From assembly GCA_007119345.1 (NCBI GenBank), contig SKPV01000100.1, forward strand, positions 1-15,481: a stretch of 15,481 bases of DNA, given 5' to 3'. Positions within the stretch are counted from its first letter, which is position 1, and every line of letters starts with the position of its first letter. Of the stretch, positions 7,452 to 14,667 are shown piece after piece. The position numbers and the translations under genes were made by a program. The notes under the pieces are model-generated. The model worked only from the letters and a program-made list of their open reading frames with translations. It ran no database searches and was not told the DNA's origin. Source of the stretch: Halovivax sp. GTDB lineage: Archaea; Halobacteriota; Halobacteria; Halobacteriales; Natrialbaceae.

Positions 7452-9014
7452 TCACCCCGCCGCCAGCAGCGCCAGGGCTCCGAAGACGAGCGCGTACGCG
7501 CCGACGATCATCGAGAGCGAGAGCAACGCTGCCAGCGCCCTGTCCACCCGACCCGGCCCGTCGTGGCGTCTGGGTCCGACCGCGCGCTCGCGAAGTCCCG
7601 AAAAGCGAGCGAGCAAGAACCCGCTGACGCGCCGGTGGGCCCGCCGGTGGGCCCGAACGACCGTGCCGTAACAGTAGACGATCAGCTGGGCGATCTCCCA
7701 GACGGGATCGTACTCGTCCGGCTCGTCGAGGGGAGCCCGTCGCTCGGACCGCACGCGCCGCTCCCCGGAGGCCGTCCCGGCGGCCGATTCGACGCTATCA
7801 GCGACCCGGCCGCCGTCCCCCGATCCGGCATCGGGTTCGGCGGCGGAAGCCGCCGCGCCGGCGGGAGGTCCGTCGACGGGCGGTGACGCCGTCCTGGCGT
7901 TGTCCGGTCTCGTCCCGATCGCCGGCTGTCGCGGTTCGATGTCGACGTCGCTCAGATCCCAGTTGCTCGCGCGGTCCCGTGGGGCGCCGCTCGCGGCGGT
8001 CGACTCCTCCGCCGGCGCCGAAGGTTCCTCGGCCGTTGCGGTGTCCGGATCCGGCGGCTCCCCGTCCGACGTTCCGGTCGTCTCCTCGGTCGAAGCGTCC
8101 CCGGGGTCCTCCGATCCGTCGGCGTCCGCGGACGCCCCGTCGGCGCCTTCGTCGTCCCCCTCCGCCACCTCGTCTTTGACGTGGGTGACGTGATCCTCTC
8201 GGGCGCCGGGCGGACCGTACGCTTCGCGGAGGGTCGGCGTCGACCCCTGGTCGATCGTCTTCTTCCGGCGGAACTGGACTCGGGAGATCTTCTCGTCCCA
8301 GTCGGTCATCACGAGCGCCTCCCCGTCGTCGAGGGACTGGACGCTCTCGGCGGCGTCGCCGCCCAGGATTCGGCCCGCGACCTTCGTGTCGTTCTCCCAG
8401 GTGAGCCGGTGCCAGACGAGCCAGTCGCACTGGGTGATGTAGTCCTTCGCGACCGCAGCCGGTCGCTGGGACATCGCGACGATACCCAGTCCCCGCTTTC
8501 GCCCCCGCTTGGCCACGCGCACGAGCATCTTGTGGATGTCGTCCCCGCCGCCGCGCTCCGGGATGAACTCGTGGGCCTCCTCGACGAACAGCAAGAAGGG
8601 CTTCTGGTGTTGTTTCTCCGCGACGAACAGCTCGCGGACGACGGCGTGGATGACGTCGTCCGCGACCTCCTCGTCCATGTAGCCCGAGACGTCGAGGATG
8701 ATGGGGACGTTCTCCTCGAGCGCGAGGTCCGCGATCAGCGGGGCGTCCTCGGCCGTGATCTCGCGGTCGCACTGGTCGTCGCCGCCGACCTGCAACAGCT
8801 CGTAGCGCTCCTTGAGCGCACTGTACTCCCCGTCCGTATCGATGATCATGAGCCCCAGCCCGCGGTCGAGGAGCTCCTCGGCGACCACGCTCGCGGTGTT
8901 GGACTTCCCGCTGCCGGACTTGCCGGTCACGAACCCTCGTCCCGTCAGGACCTCGTTGATGGGGAAGGTGAACCCTTTCTCCGACACCGGGAACCGCTCG
9001 ATCGACTCGGCCAT
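7452..9014 (-). CDS. HerA/DUF87-type ATPase with acidic linker and C-terminal membrane segment
   Basis: This is a hexameric-translocase-family (HerA/FtsK superfamily) P-loop ATPase, 520 residues. The ATPase domain spans about 1-270: Walker A GKSGSGKS (31-38), Walker B FLLFVEEAHEF (140-150) with adjacent Glu145-Glu146, and sensor-like MSQRP (181-185). A low-complexity Asp/Glu/Ala/Ser/Pro linker (about 280-440) follows. Next comes a basic amphipathic stretch (VWEIAQLIVYCYGTVVRAHR), and the C-terminus ends in a strong hydrophobic helix (about 490-518). HerA proper pumps DNA and works with the nuclease NurA, but no nurA gene lies nearby and the N-terminal HerA barrel is short. The membrane tail suggests a tethered ATPase. 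Substrate and partner are unknown. Its promoter region is shared with the divergent membrane-protein gene. Confidence 0.85.
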   Translation of the reverse strand: MAESIERFPVSEKGFTFPINEVLTGRGFVTGKSGSGKSNTASVVAEELLDRGLGLMIIDTDGEYSALKERYELLQVGGDDQCDREITAEDAPLIADLALEENVPIILDVSGYMDEEVADDVIHAVVRELFVAEKQHQKPFLLFVEEAHEFIPERGGGDDIHKMLVRVAKRGRKRGLGIVAMSQRPAAVAKDYITQCDWLVWHRLTWENDTKVAGRILGGDAAESVQSLDDGEALVMTDWDEKISRVQFRRKKTIDQGSTPTLREAYGPPGAREDHVTHVKDEVAEGDDEGADGASADADGSEDPGDASTEETTGTSDGEPPDPDTATAEEPSAPAEESTAASGAPRDRASNWDLSDVDIEPRQPAIGTRPDNARTASPPVDGPPAGAAASAAEPDAGSGDGGRVADSVESAAGTASGERRVRSERRAPLDEPDEYDPVWEIAQLIVYCYGTVVRAHRRAHRRVSGFLLARFSGLRERAVGPRRHDGPGRVDRALAALLSLSMIVGAYALVFGALALLAAG

Positions 9015-9043
9015 GCCTCTCGTCCCCCGCTACGAAGTCGTTC

Positions 9044-9051
9044 CATATATG
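9044..9051 (-). promoter_or_regulatory. TATA-like box of the HerA-like gene
   Basis: The self-complementary CATATATG lies about 33 bases before the ATG at 9014. Transcription would start a few bases ahead of the ATG, so the mRNA is nearly leaderless. Confidence 0.55.
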
Positions 9052-9082
9052 CTTCCTGTCCGAGCGGCGACCCGTCGGAATG

Positions 9083-9099
9083 CCTCAACGCTTTTGAGG
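9083..9099. promoter_or_regulatory. Inverted repeat at the presumed promoter of the membrane-protein gene
   Basis: CCTCAA (9083-9088) and TTGAGG (9094-9099) form 6-bp arms around five bases. The element is centred about 30 bases before the ATG at 9121, exactly where a TATA box would lie; the best TATA-like stretch, CTTTTGAG, overlaps the right arm. It could be an operator overlapping a weak promoter. Confidence 0.35.
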
Positions 9100-9120
9100 G
9101 AGGAGCGTCGTCCGTACGGT

Positions 9121-9591
9121 ATGAATTCGGACCGGCTCCGGACGCTGCTGTCGAGTCGCGCGTTCTGGACGATCGCCGGCTCGACGGTCCTGCTCACCTC
9201 GGCGTTCGTGGGTGTCGCCGTACTCTGGGAGGGACGGATCGTCGCCGGCGCCACGTCCCGGCTCCCCTTCTACGTCCTCGTCTTCGCGATCGGCTTCATC
9301 CTCGCGCTCTGGAAGCTCGACGACCGCGAGCGCGACGGCGCGCAGATCCTGATCGCGACCACCGGGATCGGCCTCGGTACGGGCCTCCTGGCCGGCTTCG
9401 CCACGGAAGGGGCGTACTACGCGGCCCACGAACCGACGACCGTCATCCAGCGAGGACTGCTCGTGCTATTCATGGCGGCCGCGATCATCTGCACCGGCCT
9501 CGGCATCTGGGGCGTCCGCCACTGGCGCGAGTTCGTCGGCCCCAGCTCGTCGAGCACGTCCGCGGACGTCGAGATGGAACCGATGGAGTGA
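9121..9591 (+). CDS. Four-helix integral membrane protein of unknown function
   Basis: The protein has 156 residues with four predicted membrane helices (about 14-36, 48-66, 74-100 and 108-134). The second and third are joined by a short charged loop DDRERDG. The C-terminus is Ser-rich and acidic (SSSSTSADVEMEPME) and probably faces the cytoplasm. The third helix is rich in Gly (TTGIGLGTGLLAGF), which favours close helix packing. I recognise no catalytic or transport motif and cannot assign a family function. The frame is open upstream to 8812, but those codons are antisense to the HerA-like gene. The ATG at 9121 was chosen because coding character and a plausible leaderless promoter begin there. 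The Asp/Glu content is lower than in the soluble neighbours, as expected of a membrane protein. Confidence 0.75.
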   Translation: MNSDRLRTLLSSRAFWTIAGSTVLLTSAFVGVAVLWEGRIVAGATSRLPFYVLVFAIGFILALWKLDDRERDGAQILIATTGIGLGTGLLAGFATEGAYYAAHEPTTVIQRGLLVLFMAAAIICTGLGIWGVRHWREFVGPSSSSTSADVEMEPME

Positions 9592-9968
9592 GGCGGGCGC
9601 GAGGGCGAGCGCGCTCGTCCCCCGAGCGCGCCGCTCGCGGCTCGACGGTGCTCGAGCGCGGCGAGGGCCCCGCTCCTCGCGGCTTCCGCCGGTCGCCGCT
9701 CGCGGCTCACCTGGCTCACGGCTCACCTGGCCCACGGCTCACTTCGTTCCCCGTTCGCCGTACCGAGGACTTCGCTCCGCTCAGTCCTCGCACCGTTCGC
9801 CGTTCGTTGTACGAATGCTCTCGTCCGCCGGGCACGCTGCTCGCGGTTCACTGGTTTCACCGCTCGCCGTAACGTGGCCTCCCTCCGGTCGGCCACGCCC
9901 CTCGCGGTTCACTGCGTTCACCGCTCGCCACAACGTGGATCTCGCTCGCTTCGCTCGCTCGATCCACG
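9592..9968. repeat. Intergenic array of imperfect repeats and hairpins
   Basis: No gene is visible in these 377 bases between two convergent genes. They hold a 12-bp palindrome CGAGCGCGCTCG (9606-9617) and degenerate copies of a CTCGCGG-TTCAC-CCGCTCGCC unit. The two clearest copies, 9841-9877 and 9902-9938, match at 33 of 37 positions. Three hairpins follow such units: CGAGGACT/AGTCCTCG (9764-9771, 9783-9790), CGTGGCC/GGCCACG (9873-9879, 9891-9897) and CGTGGATC/GATCCACG (9934-9941, 9961-9968). The loops are similar and pyrimidine-rich; the arms differ but remain self-complementary. This may be a repeat family, a bidirectional terminator region or a structured 3' UTR. Confidence 0.75.
9934..9968 (-). 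terminator. Hairpin directly after the malic enzyme stop codon
   Basis: CGTGGATC and GATCCACG (8-bp perfect arms) enclose a 19-base loop, itself made of repeated CGCTCG/TCGCTC units. The right arm touches the TAG stop of the malic enzyme gene (9969-9971). No T-tract follows, so it may stabilise or define the mRNA 3' end rather than act as an intrinsic terminator. Confidence 0.4.
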
Positions 9969-12224
<2,256 letters not shown>

Positions 12225-12246
12225 ACCGTCACAGTCACGGGTACGA

Positions 12247-12255
12247 CTAAAAAGG
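12247..12255 (-). promoter_or_regulatory. TATA-like box of maeB
   Basis: The minus strand reads CCTTTTTAG, centred about 26 bases before the ATG at 12224. It implies a leaderless transcript and rules against the longer reading frame that would start upstream of it. Confidence 0.6.
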
Positions 12256-12368
12256 ATGCGGAGGGTCACGCGGGAAAAACGGTCCCGGAGAACGACTCGG
12301 GCGAGGCCCGTCTACCCGGAGCCGGCTCGGCGGGGTTCGGTCGGCGCGCGAGATCGCTCGTTTCGACT

Positions 12369-12377
12369 CTTTTATAC
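12369..12377 (+). promoter_or_regulatory. TATA box of coaD
   Basis: CTTTTATAC is centred about 28 bases before the ATG at 12401, the spacing of a leaderless transcript. It favours 12401 over an in-frame upstream ATG at 12389. Confidence 0.75.
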
Positions 12378-12400
12378 GCCCTGACCCAATGGGGGCGTGT

Positions 12401-12895
12401 ATGAAGGTCGCGCTCGGTGGCACCTTCGATCCGGTCCACGACGGCCACCGACAGCTGTTCGAACGCGCGTTCGAGCTCGGGGACGTCACCGTCGGCCTGA
12501 CGAGCGACGAACTCGCGCCGGCGACCCGCCACGTCGACAGGTACGTCCGCCCGTACGACGAGCGCGCACGGGACCTCCGGGCCGAGCTCGAAGCGTTCGC
12601 GTCCGCGCGGGACCGCGAGTTCGAGGTCCGGACGCTCGAGGAGCCGACGGGAATCGCGACCGAGGCGCAGTTCGACGCCCTGGTCGTCTCGCCGGAGACG
12701 GTCGACGGCGGCAAGCGGATCAACGAGATCCGGCGCGAGCGGGGCCACGAGCCGCTCGAACTCGTGGTGGTTCCCCACGTCAGGGCGGCGGACGGAGACA
12801 TCATCTCGAGCACGCGCATCGTCGAGGGCGAAATCGACGAGCACGGAAACCTGACGCCCGATCGCGAGGGACGAGACGGCAAGCGCCGGGGGTGA
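12401..12895 (+). CDS. coaD: Phosphopantetheine adenylyltransferase, archaeal type
   Basis: This cytoplasmic enzyme transfers AMP from ATP to 4'-phosphopantetheine, giving dephospho-CoA, the penultimate step of coenzyme A synthesis. It has 164 residues. The nucleotidyltransferase motif GGTFDPVHDGH (6-16) carries the HxGH-type His13 and His16, and ISSTRI (135-140) is the second ATP-binding motif of the family. The tail after 150 is charged. ATG 12401 was chosen because the conserved MKVALGG opening starts there and the TATA box is 28 bases upstream; an ATG at 12389 would add only MGAC. It is divergent from maeB. CoA supply and MaeB control by acetyl-CoA are loosely related, but there is no proof of co-regulation. 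Its stop codon lies one base from that of the convergent gene. Confidence 0.95.
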   Translation: MKVALGGTFDPVHDGHRQLFERAFELGDVTVGLTSDELAPATRHVDRYVRPYDERARDLRAELEAFASARDREFEVRTLEEPTGIATEAQFDALVVSPETVDGGKRINEIRRERGHEPLELVVVPHVRAADGDIISSTRIVEGEIDEHGNLTPDREGRDGKRRG

Positions 12896-12896
12896 C

Positions 12897-13205
12897 TCAC
12901 CAGCTCGGCGGCTCGAGGCCCGCGTCCGCGAGCAACTCCTTCCAGCGGGACTGAATCGACAGCCGAGAGACCTCCGCGGCGGCGGCCACGGTCCCCTGGG
13001 ACCGTCCGTCACCGGCGATCAGCGCGCCGGCGTAGAGGCTGGCGGCGAGCACCGCGCGCTTCGAGCGATCCGCTTCGGGGACGTCCGAGAGGAAGAGGTC
13101 GACGGCGACCGATCGCGCGTCCGCCGAGAGATCGAGCCGGTCGGCCGCTCGGTCGAGTTCGTCCAGCCACTCCCCGTGGGCGATCCGTTCCCTCGCGTTG
13201 TGCAT
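12897..13205 (-). CDS. TFB/TFIIB-like protein with a single cyclin repeat
   Basis: The protein has 102 residues. From about 25 to 97 it resembles one cyclin repeat of archaeal transcription factor B: AVDLFL, then RSKRAVLAASLYAGALIAGD, then GTVAAAAEVSRLSIQSRWKEL. The last part matches the helix-turn-helix of the TFB repeat that reads the promoter BRE element. The N-terminal zinc ribbon, B-reader and second cyclin repeat of a true TFB (about 300-330 residues) are absent. It may bind DNA or modulate TFB-dependent initiation; this is inference. The ATG at 13205 is preferred over the longer frame (to 13484) because a TATA box lies 30 bases upstream and upstream codons show no coding character. It converges on coaD with one base between stops. 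Confidence 0.75.
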   Translation of the reverse strand: MHNARERIAHGEWLDELDRAADRLDLSADARSVAVDLFLSDVPEADRSKRAVLAASLYAGALIAGDGRSQGTVAAAAEVSRLSIQSRWKELLADAGLEPPSW

Positions 13206-13230
13206 TCGAGGGCTCTTCACGCCGACCGGA

Positions 13231-13239
13231 CATAAAATC
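13231..13239 (-). promoter_or_regulatory. TATA box of the TFB-like gene
   Basis: The minus strand reads GATTTTATG, centred about 30 bases before the ATG at 13205. It fits a leaderless or nearly leaderless transcript. Confidence 0.6.
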
Positions 13240-13388
13240 GATCCCGCGACGAACGGCGCCGCCGGACGAGACCGTCCCCGGAAGCCGACTGTGCCCACAA
13301 GGTACGTGTACGGAATCCAATCTTCACGTACGAACGAGCCCGAAAACGCGTGATTCAGGCCGCGTGAGGCTACGCTACGAATACTAAA

Positions 13389-13410
13389 CGCCCGAGGCTT
13401 CCAACGGGCG
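13389..13410 (+). promoter_or_regulatory. Hairpin in the leader of the small zinc-finger gene
   Basis: CGCCCG (13389-13394) and CGGGCG (13405-13410) form a perfect 6-bp stem with a 10-base loop. It lies directly after a weak TATA-like ATACTAAA (13381-13388) and 43-64 bases before the ATG at 13453. It could be an operator or an mRNA leader structure. No Shine-Dalgarno sequence is seen. Confidence 0.3.
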
Positions 13411-13452
13411 GTAGACGCCCCGCGTCGGCCGGCGGCGGCGACCGTCCACCGC

Positions 13453-13626
13453 ATGTCAGAACCAACCTGTAAACTCGTCTGCACCGGCTGCGGCCTCGAG
13501 ATGCCTTACCGGGACCGATCTCTCGCAGAGCAAGCCGCCGAGCTCCACCAGCTCCGCGATTCGGAACACGTGACGTTCATCGTCCCGCCGGACTGGACGC
13601 CCGAGGAGCCGGTGACCCACCGATAA
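13453..13626 (+). CDS. Small putative zinc-finger protein, 57 residues
   Basis: A short frame ATG to TAA encodes 57 residues. It contains CTGC (Cys10, Cys13) and, eighteen residues after Cys13, His32 with His39 six residues later. This C-x2-C-x18-H-x6-H arrangement could hold one zinc ion in a small C2H2-like fold, and Cys6 is a spare candidate ligand. The tail VPPDWTPEEPVTHR is Pro-rich. Codon use is strongly GC-biased in the third position like its neighbours, which supports real coding. Small zinc-finger proteins are common in haloarchaea and some are regulators. I cannot assign a target. It lies between the divergent TFB-like gene and tRNA-Leu. The alternative is a non-coding stretch, but the ordered Cys/His pattern argues against that. 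Confidence 0.65.
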   Translation: MSEPTCKLVCTGCGLEMPYRDRSLAEQAAELHQLRDSEHVTFIVPPDWTPEEPVTHR

Positions 13627-13678
13627 GCACCCGCCGGACCGATAGGTTCTTACTCGTTTCGCCGATAATCGAACCTGC

Positions 13679-13761
13679 GCGCGGGTAGCCAAGCGGCCAA
13701 CGGCGCAGCGCTTAGGACGCTGTCCCGTAGGGGTCCGCAGGTTCGAATCCTGTCCCGCGCA
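13679..13761 (+). tRNA. tRNA-Leu, anticodon UAG
   Basis: The 7-bp acceptor stem GCGCGGG/CCCGCGC (13679-13685, 13754-13760) closes with discriminator A at 13761. The D arm runs GCC...GGC. The anticodon arm is CAGCG-CTTAGGA-CGCTG, giving anticodon TAG, which reads CUA (Leu). A long variable arm (TCCCGTAGGGG region) marks a class II tRNA, as expected for Leu. The T arm is GCAGG-TTCGAAT-CCTGT. CCA is not encoded and no intron is present. Confidence 0.95.
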
Positions 13762-13808
13762 CTCTCCGCGAACAATCCGTGAGTGGAGAGTGCGCTCAAG
13801 GATTCGAA
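13757..13808. repeat. Inverted repeat joining the tRNA 3' end to its downstream flank
   Basis: GCGCACTCTCC (13757-13767), starting inside the acceptor stem, is exactly complementary to GGAGAGTGCGC (13785-13795) across 17 bases. Further out, the T-arm TTCGAATCCT (13742-13751) is complementary to AGGATTCGAA (13799-13808). The downstream flank thus looks like an inverted, partial copy of a tRNA 3' end, or forms a trailer hairpin that competes with tRNA folding. Confidence 0.75.
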
Positions 13809-13813
13809 GTAGA

Positions 13814-13845
13814 GAAGACGCACGCAGCGAAGCGAGTACGTCTTC
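13814..13845. repeat. Hairpin downstream of tRNA-Leu
   Basis: GAAGACG (13814-13820) and CGTCTTC (13839-13845) form perfect 7-bp arms around an 18-base loop containing GCAGCGAAGCGAG. It continues the run of inverted repeats after the tRNA and could be a trailer or terminator structure. Confidence 0.5.
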
Positions 13846-13930
13846 GCATGGGTCCGGTGCTGACCCACCTACAACATCTCGAGTTGACGCTAACGAGCCC
13901 TCCGCTCGAAAGACCCGAATCAGTCGAGTC

Positions 13931-14032
13931 CCACGTGATGGTTCGATCGCATATCTATTCGTTCTCGACCGCTGTCGATTACCACGTGATGGTTCGATCG
14001 CATATCTATTCGTTCTCGACCGCTGTCAATTA
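13931..14032. repeat. 51-bp tandem duplication
   Basis: Bases 13931-13981 and 13982-14032 are adjacent copies of a 51-base unit and differ at one position (G at 13977, A at 14028). Each unit holds the palindromes CACGTG and CGATCG. The unit is less GC-rich than the surrounding genes. The near-identity suggests a recent duplication by slippage or recombination. The forward frame through it is open, but I see no support for a protein. Confidence 0.92.
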
Positions 14033-14524
14033 TAGTGATTCACGCGCACGAGCGATGGTGGTGCAGATGTAGTGAGCCTGCTGATCGTAACGGCAAACCC
14101 AACACACCAGCGAGCCTGAGGGGCTCTCCCGAGTGTGATCATCACCGTTCAGAATGGGTGGAATGGCCCGTTGTTGTAACTAAATCAATATTTCTATCCA
14201 AAACAGAAGATATTCACTAAGCACCGACACTCATGAGCCAACGACCGGGGAATGACTCCGGGAATGAAACCACCTTATGTTGGAACATTCCAGTAGTATG
14301 ACGGTGGGTTACGGGCGATGACTGCTCGAAGTAATCCCCCCTTCACGGCTGGTAAGACAATATTCCAGCAACGCCGGACGTGCTCGATGGACCGTTCGGT
14401 TAGCGGACCCTAATAAACGGAGGCGTACACCGACGGGGTTCCGGCCGAATAGCGCCCGTAGAACGACTCATTCGCCGTAATATCGGGCTACCATGTCGCC
14501 GGATTGACGATCGGAAACTAGAAA

Positions 14525-14532
14525 ACTTATTA
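14525..14532 (+). promoter_or_regulatory. Candidate TATA box of the S-layer gene
   Basis: ACTTATTA is preceded by purine-rich GGAAACTAGAAA resembling a BRE. Transcription would start near 14553-14556, giving a leader of about 110 bases to the ATG at 14668. Long, structured leaders have been described for haloarchaeal S-layer mRNAs (from memory). Confidence 0.45.
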
Positions 14533-14584
14533 CGGGGGATTAGAAATGACCTGATACCCCTACCCGGGAGGTCGATAAACCAAC

Positions 14585-14603
14585 CGTCCGCGCCGGGCGG
14601 ACG
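14585..14603 (+). promoter_or_regulatory. Stem-loop in the predicted S-layer mRNA leader
   Basis: CGTCCGC and GCGGACG form a perfect 7-bp stem with loop GCCGG. Outer ACCA (14579-14582) and TGGT (14607-14610) can extend it across a small internal loop. It falls in the middle of the predicted leader and may stabilise the mRNA or modulate translation. An SD-like GGGAGGT (14565-14571) lies upstream of it, too far from either ATG to act directly. Confidence 0.5.
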
Positions 14604-14667
14604 TGCTGGTGAACGAGCCCCGGTGAATCGATCGCTAACCAAGCGAAACACGAACTTAACACAACAC

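Larger units (their letters stand above)
14033..14667 (+). promoter_or_regulatory. Gene-free upstream region of the S-layer gene
   Basis: No convincing gene occurs in these 635 bases, which are lower in GC than the flanking genes. They contain a small hairpin GAGCC/GGCTC (14112-14126), a short inverted repeat TGGAA-CA-TTCCA (14281-14292), a weak TATA-like TAATAAA (14411-14417), the better TATA candidate near 14525 and the leader hairpin near 14585. The longest small frames (for example 22 codons from 14233) have no recognisable features. A long upstream region with more than one promoter would suit a very highly expressed surface-protein gene, but this is inference. Confidence 0.45.

Noticed and set aside
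8181..9872. Forward frame of 563 codons running into the hairpin region
   Set aside because: It is antisense to the HerA-like gene, then out of frame over the membrane-protein gene and the repeats.
13206..13484. N-terminal extension of the TFB-like protein to 195 residues
   Set aside because: The extra 93 codons cross the TATA box, overlap the zinc-finger gene on the other strand and show no conserved character.
13650..13868. Minus-strand frame of 72 codons containing RDRIRTCGPL
   Set aside because: That string is the well-known artefact of translating across a tRNA gene in antisense.
13779..14072. Forward frame of 97 codons over the 51-bp duplication
   Set aside because: It is made of hairpin and duplicated sequence, has no promoter or ribosome binding site and no family resemblance.
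13762..14220. Integrated element bounded by tRNA att sites
   Set aside because: No direct repeat of the tRNA 3' end, integrase or mobile-element gene is visible in the window; only inverted copies are seen.
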